A stretch of 64,000 nt of DNA from Stenotrophobium rhamnosiphilum (GCF_003052265.1 NZ_QANS01000003.1:558001-622000), one strand, 5' to 3'; positions 47,775 through 57,864 are shown, counted from the first letter of the stretch. The notes: a model not told the origin generated them from the sequence alone. A program made the numbers and translations.

Positions 47775-50384
47775 TTATGCCGCCTTTGTTGAAGCCAAGA
47801 AGTCCATCGCAAAACGCTGCAACACGCCGCCTGCTTCGTACACCGACACTTCTTCGTCGGAATCCAAACGGCAAGTCATTGGGACTTCGACCTTCTCGCC
47901 GTTCTTGCGCGTGATCACCAGCGTCAAATCTTTGCGTGGCTTGCGCACGCCGACGACGTCATAGGTTTCGGTGCCGTCGAGGCCCAGCGTCAGGCGTGTA
48001 ACACCTGCCTTGAACTCAAGTGGCAGCACGCCCATGCCGATCAGGTTGGTGCGGTGAATGCGCTCGAAGCCTTCAGCTGCAATCACTTCCACGCCTGCGA
48101 GGCGAACGCCCTTGGCTGCCCAGTCACGCGACGAGCCCTGACCGTAGTCAGCGCCAGCAACGATGATCAGCGGCTGCTTGCGATCCATATAGGTTTCGAT
48201 GGCTTCCCACATGCGAACGACTTTGCCTTCTGGCTCGACGCGTGCGAGTGAACCTTTCTTGACCTTGCCATCAACGACAACCATTTCGTTGATCAGCTGT
48301 GGGTTTGCGAACGTTGCGCGCTGTGCGGTGAGGTGATCGCCGCGATGAGTTGCGTAAGAGTTGAAGTCTTCTTCCGGCAAACCCATCTTGTGCAGATATT
48401 CACCGGCAGCGCTGTCCATCATGATCGCGTTGGATGGCGACAGGTGATCGGTGGTGATGTTGTCTGGCAGAACGGCGAGTGCGCGCATGCCTTTCATGGT
48501 GCGCTCACCAGCCAGCGCGCCTTCCCAGTACGGCGGACGACGAATGTAGGTGCTCATCTCGCGCCAGTCATACAGCGGGCTGATTTTCTCGCCGTTGTCG
48601 GCGATTTTGCGGAACATCGGCTCGTACACAGCGCGGAACTGCGTCGGGTTGACGCTCTTGGAGACAACGGCGTCGATTTCAGCGTCCGTCGGCCAGATAT
48701 CTTTCAACGTGACTGCATTGCCGTTCTTGTCGGTGCCGAGCACATCTTTCTCGATATCGAAGCGCACGGTGCCGGCAATCGCGTAAGCCACAACCAGCGG
48801 CGGCGAGGCGAGGAAAGCCTGCTTCGCGTACGGATGGATACGGCCATCGAAGTTACGGTTGCCCGACAACACTGCGGTAGCATACAGATCGCGATCAATC
48901 ACTTCTTTCTGAATCACTGGATCCAGTGCGCCGCTCATGCCGTTGCAGGTTGTGCAGGCGAAAGCGACGATGCCGAAGCCGAGTGATTCCAGTTCTGACA
49001 ACAAGCCAGCTTCTTTCAGATACAACTCAACCGTCTTCGAGCCAGGTGCGAGCGAGCTCTTCACCCAAGGCTTGCGCGTGAGGCCGCGAGCGTTGGCGTT
49101 GCGCGCGAGCAGACCAGCTGCGATCACGTTGCGAGGGTTGGACGTGTTGGTGCAAGACGTGATGGCAGCGATGATCACTGCGCCATCAGGCATCAAGCCT
49201 TTTGCTTCTTCAGCTTTGGCGCTGTCGAGGTTGCCGGAGATGCCGCGCTCTGCAAGTGCCGAAGTGGGCAAACGCTTGTGCGGGTTGCTCGGGCCAGCCA
49301 TGTTGCGCACGACGGTGTCGAGATCGAACTTCAGCACGCGCTCGTATTCAGCATTCTTCAGCGAGTCAGCCCACAGGCCGGTGTGCTTGGCGTACAGCTC
49401 AACCAGTTTCACCTGCTCGTCATCGCGGCCGGTGAGTTTGAGATAGTCGATGGTGTTCTTGTCGATGAAGAACATCGCTGCGGTGGCGCCGTATTCCGGT
49501 GCCATGTTGCTGATGGTGGCGCGGTCGCCGAGGGTGAGCGCTGCTGCGCCTTCGCCGCGGAATTCAAGGTAATGGCCGACGACCTTTTCCTTGCGCAGGA
49601 ATTCGGTGAGTGCGAGTACAACGTCGGTGGCGGTAATGCCTTCGCGCGGCTTGCCGCTGAGTTCAACGCCGGTGATGTCCGGCAGACGCATCCACGAAGC
49701 GCGGCCGAGCATGACGTTTTCAGCTTCCAGGCCGCCAACGCCAATCGCGATAACGCCTAGTGCGTCAACATGTGGCGTGTGGCTGTCGGTGCCGACGCAA
49801 GTGTCAGGAAATGCAACGCCGTCTTGCACGTAGATCACCGGAGACATTCTCTCCAGATTGATCTGATGCATGATGCCATTGCCGGGCGGAATCACTTCCA
49901 TGTTCTCGAACGCTTTCTTCGTCCAGTTGATGAAGTGGAAGCGGTCGTCGTTACGGCGATCTTCAATCGCACGGTTCTTCGCGAACGCATCTTTCTCAAA
50001 GCCGCCATGTTCAACAGCGAGCGAGTGGTCAACGATCAGCTGAACTGGAACGACTGGATTTACTTTTGCTGGATCGCCGCCCATATCGGCAATCGCATCA
50101 CGCAGACCAGCAAGGTCGACGAGAGCGGTCTGGCCGAGGATGTCGTGGCAAACCACACGAGCCGGGAACCAGGGGAAATCGAGTTCGCGTTTGCGCTCGA
50201 TGAATTGTTTGAGCGATTCGGTCAGCGTTGCTGGATCGCAACGGCGCACGAGGTTTTCGCAATGTACGCGTGAGGTGTACGGCAGCTTGTCGTAAGCGCC
50301 GGGTGCAATCGCATCAACTGCAGCGCGTGTGTCGTAGTAGTCGAGTTTGGTGCCGGGCAGTGGTTTGCGGTTGGCTGTGTTCAT
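47775..50384 (-). CDS. acnD: 2-methylcitrate dehydratase AcnD (Fe-S dependent)
   Basis: An 869-residue aconitase-superfamily enzyme of the 2-methylcitrate cycle. The N-terminal NRKPLPGTKLDYYDTRAAVD matches AcnD and not AcnA. CVGTDSHTPHVDALGV, SCTNTSNPRN (a cluster cysteine), ACTTCNGMSGALDP (two cluster cysteines), and swivel-domain ADYGQGSSRDWAAKG are in place. It dehydrates 2-methylcitrate to trans-2-methylaconitate, which PrpF then isomerises. I use the ATG at 50382-50384, which gives the family start; another ATG lies two codons upstream. Confidence 0.96.
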   Translation of the reverse strand: MNTANRKPLPGTKLDYYDTRAAVDAIAPGAYDKLPYTSRVHCENLVRRCDPATLTESLKQFIERKRELDFPWFPARVVCHDILGQTALVDLAGLRDAIADMGGDPAKVNPVVPVQLIVDHSLAVEHGGFEKDAFAKNRAIEDRRNDDRFHFINWTKKAFENMEVIPPGNGIMHQINLERMSPVIYVQDGVAFPDTCVGTDSHTPHVDALGVIAIGVGGLEAENVMLGRASWMRLPDITGVELSGKPREGITATDVVLALTEFLRKEKVVGHYLEFRGEGAAALTLGDRATISNMAPEYGATAAMFFIDKNTIDYLKLTGRDDEQVKLVELYAKHTGLWADSLKNAEYERVLKFDLDTVVRNMAGPSNPHKRLPTSALAERGISGNLDSAKAEEAKGLMPDGAVIIAAITSCTNTSNPRNVIAAGLLARNANARGLTRKPWVKSSLAPGSKTVELYLKEAGLLSELESLGFGIVAFACTTCNGMSGALDPVIQKEVIDRDLYATAVLSGNRNFDGRIHPYAKQAFLASPPLVVAYAIAGTVRFDIEKDVLGTDKNGNAVTLKDIWPTDAEIDAVVSKSVNPTQFRAVYEPMFRKIADNGEKISPLYDWREMSTYIRRPPYWEGALAGERTMKGMRALAVLPDNITTDHLSPSNAIMMDSAAGEYLHKMGLPEEDFNSYATHRGDHLTAQRATFANPQLINEMVVVDGKVKKGSLARVEPEGKVVRMWEAIETYMDRKQPLIIVAGADYGQGSSRDWAAKGVRLAGVEVIAAEGFERIHRTNLIGMGVLPLEFKAGVTRLTLGLDGTETYDVVGVRKPRKDLTLVITRKNGEKVEVPMTCRLDSDEEVSVYEAGGVLQRFAMDFLASTKAA

Positions 50385-50431
50385 GAACATGGCTCGTTAG
50401 AAATAGTGAAGCAAAGAATCAAAACTTTTCC

Positions 50432-50516
50432 TGTCATTCCGAGCGGAGAGAGGAATCTTGCAGTCACGCTTTTAGGTGGACTCGAAGCAAGATCCCTCAC
50501 TACGTTCGGGATGACA
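50432..50516. repeat. Dispersed palindromic repeat of the TGTCATTCCGA type
   Basis: TGTCATTCCGAGCG near the left end and TTCGGGATGACA at the right end are inverted copies. AATCTTGC and GCAAGATCC continue the pairing inward, leaving an unpaired centre of about 25 bases. It lies between prpC and acnD. I recognise this general type (arms beginning TGTCATYCCGA) as a common bacterial intergenic repeat, but its full copy number here is unknown. Confidence 0.7.
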
Positions 50517-50531
50517 GAAGAATGCGCGGCT

Positions 50532-51689
50532 TTAACGCTGGTCGATCGGCACGAACTTGAGATCTTCCGGACCGGTGTAGTTCGCGGTCGGGCGGATGAT
50601 CTTGCCGTCGATGCGCTGTTCAATCACGTGTGCGGCCCAGCCGGTGGTACGTGCAATCACGAACAGCGGCGTGAACATTGCGGTCGGCACGCCCAGCATG
50701 TTGTAGCTGACGGCGCTGAACCAATCGAGGTTGGGGAACATTTTCTTTTCGCGCCACATCACCGTTTCCAAACGCTCGGCGATGTCGAACATCTTGCTGC
50801 TGTTCTGCTCTTCCGAGAGCTGACGAGCAACTTCCTTGATCACTTTATTGCGTGGATCGGCGATCGTGTAAACCGGGTGGCCGAAGCCGATGACGACTTC
50901 CTTGTTGGCAACGCGACGCACGATGTCTGCTTCTGCTTCGTCAGGTGAGTCGTAGCGTTTCTGGATTTCAAACGCGACTTCGTTAGCGCCGCCGTGCTTA
51001 GGACCGCGCAGTGCGCCGATGCCGCCAGTGATGGCCGAGTGCATGTCCGAGCCCGTGCCTGCGATCACGCGGCAGGTGAAGGTCGAAGCATTGAACTCGT
51101 GTTCTGCGTACAGCACCAGGCTGGTGTGCATCGCCTTGACCCACGAGTTGCGCGGCGCTTTGCCGTGCAGCAGATGCAGGAAGTGGCCGCCGATTGAATC
51201 GTCGTCCGTTTCCACGTCAATGATGTTGCCGTTGACGGCGTAGTGATACCAATACAGCAGCATCGAGCCGAGGCTGGCGATGAGCTTGTCAGCGATGTCG
51301 CGTGCGCCCGGGTGATTGTGGTCATCCTTTTCTGGCAGTGCGCAGCCGAGTGCGGAAACGCCGGTGCGCATCACGTCCATCGGGTGCGATGCAGCTGGCA
51401 GTGATTCCAGCGCGCTCTTGACTGAAGCGGGCAGGCCGCGCAGCGATTTGAGCTTGGTTTTGTACGCGGTGAGTTCCGACTTGGTTGGCAGCTTGCCGTG
51501 AATCAGCAAGTGCGCAATTTCTTCGAACTCGCACTGGTCGGCGACATCGAGAATGTCGTAGCCACGATAGTGCAGGTCGTTACCGCTACGGCCGACGGTG
51601 CACAGCGCGGTATTGCCCGCGGTGACGCCTGACAGTGCGACGGATTTTTTAGGCTTTGGGCCGGTAGCGGCTGGTGCTGTTTCGCTCAT
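50532..51689 (-). CDS. prpC: 2-methylcitrate synthase PrpC
   Basis: A 385-residue citrate-synthase-family enzyme that condenses propionyl-CoA with oxaloacetate. [18 protein letters not shown] and [12 protein letters not shown] form the N-terminus. Catalytic elements are in [42 protein letters not shown] and the arginine-bearing VIGFGHPVY. The PrpC type is recognised by [18 protein letters not shown] and by operon position. Confidence 0.95.
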   Translation of the reverse strand: MSETAPAATGPKPKKSVALSGVTAGNTALCTVGRSGNDLHYRGYDILDVADQCEFEEIAHLLIHGKLPTKSELTAYKTKLKSLRGLPASVKSALESLPAASHPMDVMRTGVSALGCALPEKDDHNHPGARDIADKLIASLGSMLLYWYHYAVNGNIIDVETDDDSIGGHFLHLLHGKAPRNSWVKAMHTSLVLYAEHEFNASTFTCRVIAGTGSDMHSAITGGIGALRGPKHGGANEVAFEIQKRYDSPDEAEADIVRRVANKEVVIGFGHPVYTIADPRNKVIKEVARQLSEEQNSSKMFDIAERLETVMWREKKMFPNLDWFSAVSYNMLGVPTAMFTPLFVIARTTGWAAHVIEQRIDGKIIRPTANYTGPEDLKFVPIDQR

Positions 51690-51722
51690 ATATTCCTCTC
51701 GAGGTGGCGTATTTTCTAAAGA

Positions 51723-52613
51723 TTACTTTTTAGCTTTGGCAAAGAGCGCGTCAAGCTTGTTCTCGAACGCGTGATAGCCAATGCGGTCATACAATTCAGC
51801 GCGGGTCTGCATCAGTTCGAGTACTTCTTTTTGATGGCCGTTTTCGCGGATCGACGTGTAGATGGCTTCTGCAGCTTTGTTCGCTGCGCGGAAAGCCGAC
51901 AGCGGATATAGCTGGATGCCAACGCCGACTGAAGCGAGTTCGTCACGCGTGAACAAAGGCGTTGCGCCGAATTCGGTGATGTTGGCGAGTACTGGAACTT
52001 TCACGGCGTCGACAAACTTCTTGTAGGTCGGCAGATCGTAAGCGGCTTCAGCAAAGATGCCGTCAGCGCCCGCTTCAACGCAGGCGATGGAGCGTTCGAT
52101 GGCAGCTTCGACGCCTTCAGCCTGAATGGCGTCGGTGCGGGCGATCAGGAAGAAGTTAGGATCGGTTTTGGCATCGGCAGCAGCCTTCACGCGATCAACC
52201 ATTTCGCCCTGCGTAACAATTTCCTTGCCCGGACGATGACCGCAGCGCTTGGCGCCGACTTGGTCTTCGATATGGCAGGCAGCAGCGCCAGCCTTGATCA
52301 GTGCTTTAACCGTGCGCTCGATGTTGAAAGCGCTGGCACCGAAACCGGTGTCGATATCGACGAGCAATGGCAGGTCGCAAACGTCGGTGATGCGACGGGT
52401 GTCGATCAGCACGTCATCCATCGTGTTGATGCCGAGGTCCGGCAGGCCCAATGAGCCAGCGGCAACGCCGCCACCGGAGAGATAAATCGCCTTATAACCA
52501 GCGCGCTTGGCCAGCAGCGCATGGTTGGCATTGATCGCGCCGATGATCTGGAGCGGTTTTTCGGCGGCAAGGGCAGCGCGGAAACGGGCGCCAGCAGAAG
52601 TCGAAGTAGTCAT
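51723..52613 (-). CDS. prpB: 2-methylisocitrate lyase PrpB
   Basis: A 296-residue PEP-mutase/isocitrate-lyase superfamily enzyme that splits 2-methylisocitrate into pyruvate and succinate. Key parts: [53 protein letters not shown] with the catalytic cysteine in [25 protein letters not shown], and [14 protein letters not shown]. First gene of the operon, divergent from prpR, and preceded by a sigma54-type promoter. Confidence 0.96.
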   Translation of the reverse strand: MTTSTSAGARFRAALAAEKPLQIIGAINANHALLAKRAGYKAIYLSGGGVAAGSLGLPDLGINTMDDVLIDTRRITDVCDLPLLVDIDTGFGASAFNIERTVKALIKAGAAACHIEDQVGAKRCGHRPGKEIVTQGEMVDRVKAAADAKTDPNFFLIARTDAIQAEGVEAAIERSIACVEAGADGIFAEAAYDLPTYKKFVDAVKVPVLANITEFGATPLFTRDELASVGVGIQLYPLSAFRAANKAAEAIYTSIRENGHQKEVLELMQTRAELYDRIGYHAFENKLDALFAKAKK

Positions 52614-52651
52614 TTATATAGTGCTCTGGTTGGAACGTTCGCAGTGATAAG

Positions 52652-52668
52652 ACCAAGTTGCGTGCCAA
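52652..52668 (-). promoter_or_regulatory. Sigma54 (-24/-12) promoter of the prp operon
   Basis: On the minus strand TTGGCACGCAACTTGGT matches the -24/-12 consensus TTGGCACG-N4-TTGCT except for one base in the -12 element. Spacing is exact, and transcription would start about 25-30 bases upstream of prpB. A sigma54 activator (PrpR) is encoded next to it. Confidence 0.8.
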
Positions 52669-52799
52669 CCCTACGGCTCGCGCCGAATAAGCAACATACC
52701 CGCAGGGGTGGGAAGTCTAATCCAATGAAGCGATAAGGATTTAGCTTTTTGCCAGCTTCTTTGGGTGTTCCCACAGTGTGGGTGGTGAAGGCTGCAAAT

Positions 52800-52848
52800 T
52801 TGTTTCATAATGTTTCAATGTTCCAACGTGAAACATCAGGTGAAACAT
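52800..52848. promoter_or_regulatory. Putative PrpR operator: four TGTTTCA half-sites
   Basis: Two TGTTTCA sequences (52801-52807, 52811-52817) face two TGAAACA sequences (52829-52835, 52841-52847), making a pair of nested inverted repeats. They lie about 130 bases upstream of the sigma54 promoter of prpB, the right distance for an enhancer-type activator. The last half-site overlaps the prpR start codon, which suggests autoregulation. Confidence 0.6.
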
Positions 52849-54469
52849 GCCGCTGAACCGTCCCGGTTCTGGTGGCGATGGCCGACTGCCTGTGATTTGG
52901 GTGGTGACGGTGTCGCGCTTGTCGCGACTCGTGCATGACGTGACACCGGAATTCGATGCGCGAGCGCGGATTGAAACCATCCATCTGGGCTTTGAAGATG
53001 CGGCGCGAGAATTGCGGCGCCGCTTGCAGACTGAGCACTGCGATGTGCTCGTCGCCGCCGGTTCCAACGGCGCGTATCTGAAGGGCCGCATTAATAAGCC
53101 GCTGGTGCTGATTCGCCCGAGCGGATTCGATTTGATGCAGGCGCTGAGCAGCGCGCGACGCGTGTCGCCGAGCATTGGCGTGATCACTCATCAGACCGAG
53201 TTGCCCGCGTTCGCGGAATTTCAGAATTCGTTCAAGCTCAAGATTGAACAACGCGCTTTTGTCACCGAGGAAGACGCACGCAATCGCATTGCAGAGTTGG
53301 TGACACAAGACGTGAAAGTCATCGTCGGCACCGGCATGGTTGCGGACCTCGCGGAAGAAGCCGGCGTGAAAGGCGTGTTGATGTACTCGGCGGATTCGAT
53401 TCGTCTCGCATTCGAGAACGCAATTGATCTTGCAGGGCACATCGATAACGCAGATCAAACGGATCGTCTGGGTAGTGGTTTTGCCGCACGTGCCACGCAA
53501 CGTCGCGCGCCAACGGCACATCGTTATTCAGTCACTGATTTGATCGGACACAGTGCGCAGATGCGCCAGTTGCGTGAGCGCATTGGTCTGTATGGAGCGA
53601 GTGACGCGACCGTGCTGATCAGTGGCGCGACCGGCACCGGCAAAGAGCTCGCGGCGCAATCGCTGCATGGATTGAGTGCGCGTAGCAAAGGGCCGTTTGT
53701 GGCGATCAACTGTGGCGCGATTGCGGAGTCATTACTGGAGTCGGAACTGTTCGGCCACGACGAAGGCGCATTCACCGGCGCGCGACGTGGCGGCCGTATT
53801 GGTTTAATTGAAGCAGCCAAAGGTGGCACGCTTTTTCTAGACGAAATTGGCGAAATGCCATTGCCACTGCAGACGCGGTTGCTGCGTGTTCTGGAAGAGC
53901 GAGAAGTCACGCGTGTGGGTTCATCCACCCCAATTCCTGTCGATGTTCGCGTGATTGCCGCCACGCATACGGATCTCGATTCGATGACGCGTGAGTCGCG
54001 CTTCCGTCGCGATCTCTATTACCGCCTGAATGTTCTGCGTCTGGAAATTCCTGCGCTGTATGAACATGCCGAAGACATTGCTGAGTTGGCGCAATTCTTC
54101 CTGCGGCGCGCTTCCGGCGATAAAACTGCTGTGCTGGATGCTGACGCGCTCACATTGCTGCGCGCCTACGCATGGCCGGGCAATGTTCGCGAACTGCGTA
54201 ATGTGATTGAGCGTTTGCCGATTCTCTCCAAGAGTGTCCGCAACATCGGCGCTGAGTTGCTGAAGTCATCTGCACCTGAGCTCACGCGTTCGGTGCTGGT
54301 TGCTGCGCCGCCAAACACGAGCATGGAAATTCCAGTCGCAACGCCAACGCGCCAGCAACTGGCCGAAGTGATGGCGCGCGCTGGCGGACATCGCGGCCGC
54401 GCTGCTGCGCTACTCGGCGTTTCGCGCACGACGCTGTGGCGTTGGTTGCAAGCCCAAGGTGTCACATGA
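52847..54469 (+). CDS. prpR: Propionate catabolism activator PrpR (sigma54-dependent)
   Basis: A 540-residue regulator. The PrpR N-terminal sensor domain spans about 10-190 ([46 protein letters not shown]), which senses 2-methylcitrate in characterised homologues. The AAA+ domain has Walker A GATGTGKE (about 261-268), the sigma54-contact GAFTGA loop near 306 and Walker [11 protein letters not shown]. The C-terminal Fis-type HTH is [19 protein letters not shown]. It is divergent from prpB. It should activate the prp operon from the nearby half-sites. Confidence 0.95.
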   Translation: MPLNRPGSGGDGRLPVIWVVTVSRLSRLVHDVTPEFDARARIETIHLGFEDAARELRRRLQTEHCDVLVAAGSNGAYLKGRINKPLVLIRPSGFDLMQALSSARRVSPSIGVITHQTELPAFAEFQNSFKLKIEQRAFVTEEDARNRIAELVTQDVKVIVGTGMVADLAEEAGVKGVLMYSADSIRLAFENAIDLAGHIDNADQTDRLGSGFAARATQRRAPTAHRYSVTDLIGHSAQMRQLRERIGLYGASDATVLISGATGTGKELAAQSLHGLSARSKGPFVAINCGAIAESLLESELFGHDEGAFTGARRGGRIGLIEAAKGGTLFLDEIGEMPLPLQTRLLRVLEEREVTRVGSSTPIPVDVRVIAATHTDLDSMTRESRFRRDLYYRLNVLRLEIPALYEHAEDIAELAQFFLRRASGDKTAVLDADALTLLRAYAWPGNVRELRNVIERLPILSKSVRNIGAELLKSSAPELTRSVLVAAPPNTSMEIPVATPTRQQLAEVMARAGGHRGRAAALLGVSRTTLWRWLQAQGVT

Positions 54470-54524
54470 GCGCGCGGGTTAGAATTCGCGCTTCGCAGCA
54501 CCTTCATCGAAACGGCAATCCAGC

Positions 54525-55172
54525 ATGACGCGCGGCAATCTCTATGTAGTCTCGGCACCCAGCGGCGGCGGCAAAACCAGCCTCACGCGTGCGCTTGTGC
54601 CTTTGCTGGCGGAGCAGGGCATTCGCGCCGTGATCTCGGTTTCGTACACGACGCGCGCGCCGCGTCCGGGTGAACAAGATGGCGTTCATTATCATTTTGT
54701 GACTGAGCAGCGCTTTGTCGAAATGATTGAGCACGGCGATTTCTTCGAGCATGCCCATGTATTCGGCCGCCGCTATGGCACCGGTCGGGCCAAGACCGAA
54801 GAGTTGTTGGCCGAGGGTGCCGACGTGATTCTGGACATCGACTGGCAGGGTGGCCGACAGGTCCGCGCGCTGGCCCCGGATGCGCAGGGCATCTTCATTC
54901 TGCCGCCGTCGCTGGCCGAGTTGGAGCGCCGTTTGCGCGGACGCGGACAGGATAGCGACGAGGTCATCGCCGGTCGTATGCGCGAGGCACAGGACGAGAT
55001 TTCGCACTTTGACGAGTACGGGCACCTTGTTGTTAATGAGGTTTTTGACCGGGCGCTGGCCGAACTGGCGGCGATTTTTAGCCGGGTCCGACAGGGTGAC
55101 CGGACGCCTCGCAACGCCGTCCCAGCGGGTCTGACCACGGAACTTCTGGCTAAAAAAGGTCCGATTGGCTAA
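54525..55172 (+). CDS. gmk: Guanylate kinase
   Basis: A 215-residue GMP kinase. The P-loop [10 protein letters not shown] lies at residues 9-18, a slight variant of the common [31 protein letters not shown] and [11 protein letters not shown] follow, and a lid and C-terminal helix complete it. It starts the conserved gmk-rpoZ-spoT order. Its start lies 55 bases after the prpR stop. Confidence 0.96.
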   Translation: MTRGNLYVVSAPSGGGKTSLTRALVPLLAEQGIRAVISVSYTTRAPRPGEQDGVHYHFVTEQRFVEMIEHGDFFEHAHVFGRRYGTGRAKTEELLAEGADVILDIDWQGGRQVRALAPDAQGIFILPPSLAELERRLRGRGQDSDEVIAGRMREAQDEISHFDEYGHLVVNEVFDRALAELAAIFSRVRQGDRTPRNAVPAGLTTELLAKKGPIG

Positions 55173-55210
55173 ACTTGCCGCCCTTTTTGGGTTTGTCGCA
55201 GGGTGTTTCC

Positions 55211-55474
55211 ATGGCTCGTGTAACCGCTGAAGATTGTCTCCTGAAGATTCCTAACCAGTTCGAACTGACCCTGGTCGCCGCTAAGCGTGCACGCCAGCTG
55301 GCTCGCGGTTCCGAAGCCAAGTTGCCTTGGGGCAACCACAAGTCGACCGTGCTCTCGCTCCGCGAAATCGCTGAAGGCCACACCACCCGTTCGGTTCTCG
55401 AAGAGCAAGACCTGCCGGCCGTGCAGCAGCCGAAGGTTGAACTTGAAGCGTTGGATCCTAGCTTCGATATGTAA
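55211..55474 (+). CDS. rpoZ: RNA polymerase omega subunit
   Basis: An 87-residue protein starting [20 protein letters not shown] and containing [29 protein letters not shown]. It supports assembly of the beta-prime subunit and ppGpp response. I use the ATG at 55211. A UUCG-capped hairpin (CACTGC/GCAGTG, 55478-55493) and then a strong terminator follow, which partly isolate it from spoT. Confidence 0.96.
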   Translation: MARVTAEDCLLKIPNQFELTLVAAKRARQLARGSEAKLPWGNHKSTVLSLREIAEGHTTRSVLEEQDLPAVQQPKVELEALDPSFDM

Positions 55475-55497
55475 TTCCACTGCTTCGGCAGTGAAAC

Positions 55498-55526
55498 AAA
55501 AAGCCCGCCTAGTGCGGGCTTTTTTT
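55498..55526 (+). terminator. Intrinsic terminator after rpoZ
   Basis: AAGCCCGC (55501-55508) and GCGGGCTT (55514-55521) enclose CTAGT; seven T residues run to 55526. It is followed at once by GGA element copy C. Confidence 0.92.
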
Positions 55527-55577
55527 ATGTACAGGATGTACGGTATCCCGCGGGCGCATGGATGCGCAGGAGCGGGA
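55527..55577 (+). repeat. Terminator-attached GGA element, copy C
   Basis: Hairpin 1 is GTACA-GGA-TGTAC (55529-55541). The GGTA linker is 55542-55545. Hairpin 2 has outer arms TCCCGC/GCGGGA (55546-55551, 55572-55577), the internal loop GG opposite AGGA, and inner GCGCA-TGGA-TGCGC (55554-55567). It lies on the rpoZ strand within the 230-base gap before spoT; a likely spoT promoter with TATACT near 55691 is downstream. Confidence 0.82.
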
Positions 55578-55704
55578 CTCTCGCCAATTGTGATTAGTGT
55601 TACGGCAGGTGAGTAGGTGCCATGCGCACCGATTGTTTCGATAACTTCAAATAACAATTGCGCATGGCTCTCCCTACAGCGCTTCGCGCTTATATACTCA
55701 AACC

Positions 55705-57864
55705 ATGGAACTCCCAGTCATCCACCGCATCAGTACTGCCCTGCGCACGCAGCGGGTCGCGCGCGAATTTGGCATTGAGGCGCTGAGTCGTGTGCTCGAG
55801 GAGTACATGCCGGAGGAGCAGATCGCCGAAGTGCGTCGCGCGCATGAATTCGGCGCGCGTCTGCACGCTGGCCAAGCGCGCTCCAGTGGTGAGCCTTACA
55901 TTTATCACCCGCTCGCTGTTGCGCGAATTCTCGCGGGACTGCGACTCGATCACGTCACGCTGATCGCGGCGATTCTGCACGACGTCATTGAAGACACCGG
56001 CATCTCGCGCGATTCACTTGCGTTGGAATTCGGCAAAGACGTTGCCGAGATCGTTGATGGCGTCAGCAAGATCGGCAAGATCGAAGGCATGACGCGCGCT
56101 GAGCGCCAAGCCGAAAGCTTCCGCAAATTATTGTTGGCGATGGCGCAGGATTTACGAGTGATCTTGGTCAAGTTGGCCGATCGCTTGCACAACATGCGCA
56201 CGCTGGGCTCGATGGAATCCGCCAAGCGTCGCCGTATTTCGCGCGAGACGCTGGAGATTTACGCGCCGATTGCGCAGCGCCTCGGCATTCACACCATTCG
56301 TATTGAGCTTGAAGATCTCGCTTTTGAAAATCTCTACCCGAAGCGCTATTCGGTGTTGGAGCGCACAGTTAAAGAGCAGATGGGCGATACGCAAAAGCTG
56401 ATTCGTGAAGTCGAACAGAAAGCTTCTGCTGCGCTCAAGGCTGAAGGCATTGGCGCATCAGTTGTGGGTCGCGAAAAGAATATTTACAGCGTCTATCAAA
56501 AAATGCGCCGCAAGAAATTGCGATTGCTGAAAGTGATGGACTTGCTCGGCTTTCGCGTCATCGTCGGCAAGCTCGATGATTGTTATCGCGCGCTCGGCAT
56601 CGTGCATCACGTCTACAAGCCGGTGCCGGGTGAGTTCGACGATTACATCGCTAACTCAAAATCCAACGGTTACCAGTCCTTGCACACGGCGTGTATCGGA
56701 CCGGGCGGCCACAAGATTGAAGTGCAGATCCGCACGCGCGAGATGCATCACATCGCCGAGAACGGTATTGCCGCGCACTGGCAATACAAACTCGGTGATC
56801 GCAACGCCAACACCGCACCGCAGGCGCGTGCGCGTGAATGGCTGAATAATTTGTTTGATTCGATTGGCGGCAGTTCCTCGATGGATTTCATCGAGCACGT
56901 CAAAGTTGATTTGTTCCCGGACGAAGTTTATGTGTTCACGCCCAAGGGCCAGATTCGTCGCTTGCCAAAGAACGCATCACCAGTTGATTTTGCCTACGCC
57001 GTGCACTCGGAGTTGGGTGAACGCTGCGTCGCCGCACGCGTTGATGGTGTGTTGGAATCGCTGAGCACGCCGCTGCGCAATGGCCAGACGGTGGAAATCA
57101 TTACCTCGCGTCACGCACGCCCGAATGCGGCGTGGCTCAATTTTGTGAAGACGGCGAAGGCGCGTACATCGATTCGCAGCTTCCTCAAAGATCAGAAAGA
57201 AGACGAAGCAATTCGTTTGGGTCGTCGCATGCTCGAAATCGCATTGCGTGATCTGAAAATTCCGCCGCACGTTCTTAAAGATGAATCCACTGCGCCGGTG
57301 CTTCATGCATTGCAGCTTAAGGATATGGAAGAGGTCTACGTCGCAATTGGTACGGGCGAACGCCTTGCCCCATTGGTGGCACGTTACTTCTTGGGTGAAG
57401 GCGATAATTCAGTGGCATCGGCAGATGGTCGACCACTAGCGATTGAAGGCACCGAAGGTTTGGTGCTGGATTACGCACGCTGCTGCTATCCGCTGCCGGG
57501 TGATGAGATTCGCGGCAATGTCAGCGTGGGTCGCGGCATCGTCGTGCATCGCGTTGATTGCCGGCAGGCCAAAGCGCGTCCGCAGGATTGGGTGCCCTTG
57601 GCTTGGTCTGAGAATGTACTCGGCGATTACTTCACCGAAATTCGCGTCAAGGCCGAGAACCGTCGCGGCTTGCTCGCAGAAGTCACCGCCGAGATTGCTG
57701 GCGCTGAGTCCAGTATCGAGAACGTTCAGATGCCAGACCGCGCAGGTGGCGAAGCAATTGAAATGCGCTTTGTGCTTTCGGTAAAGAGCCGTATTCATCT
57801 TGCACGCGTGCTGCGCCGCATTCGCCGCATTGGTAGTGTCGAACGCGTCACGCGTGGCGGATAA
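55705..57864 (+). CDS. spoT: Bifunctional (p)ppGpp synthetase/hydrolase SpoT
   Basis: A 719-residue RelA/SpoT protein. The hydrolase HD domain is intact: AGQARSSGEPYIYHPLAVA and the HD pair H92-D93 in LHDVIEDT, with KLADRLHNMRTL later. The synthetase has VVGREKNIYSVYQKM and NGYQSLHTACIGPGG. TGS (VDLFPDEVYVFTPKGQIRRLP), a helical region, ARCCYPLPGDEI (zinc-finger-like part) and a C-terminal ACT domain follow. It controls the stringent response, linked here to rpoZ, whose product takes part in the ppGpp site. Confidence 0.96.
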   Translation: MELPVIHRISTALRTQRVAREFGIEALSRVLEEYMPEEQIAEVRRAHEFGARLHAGQARSSGEPYIYHPLAVARILAGLRLDHVTLIAAILHDVIEDTGISRDSLALEFGKDVAEIVDGVSKIGKIEGMTRAERQAESFRKLLLAMAQDLRVILVKLADRLHNMRTLGSMESAKRRRISRETLEIYAPIAQRLGIHTIRIELEDLAFENLYPKRYSVLERTVKEQMGDTQKLIREVEQKASAALKAEGIGASVVGREKNIYSVYQKMRRKKLRLLKVMDLLGFRVIVGKLDDCYRALGIVHHVYKPVPGEFDDYIANSKSNGYQSLHTACIGPGGHKIEVQIRTREMHHIAENGIAAHWQYKLGDRNANTAPQARAREWLNNLFDSIGGSSSMDFIEHVKVDLFPDEVYVFTPKGQIRRLPKNASPVDFAYAVHSELGERCVAARVDGVLESLSTPLRNGQTVEIITSRHARPNAAWLNFVKTAKARTSIRSFLKDQKEDEAIRLGRRMLEIALRDLKIPPHVLKDESTAPVLHALQLKDMEEVYVAIGTGERLAPLVARYFLGEGDNSVASADGRPLAIEGTEGLVLDYARCCYPLPGDEIRGNVSVGRGIVVHRVDCRQAKARPQDWVPLAWSENVLGDYFTEIRVKAENRRGLLAEVTAEIAGAESSIENVQMPDRAGGEAIEMRFVLSVKSRIHLARVLRRIRRIGSVERVTRGG

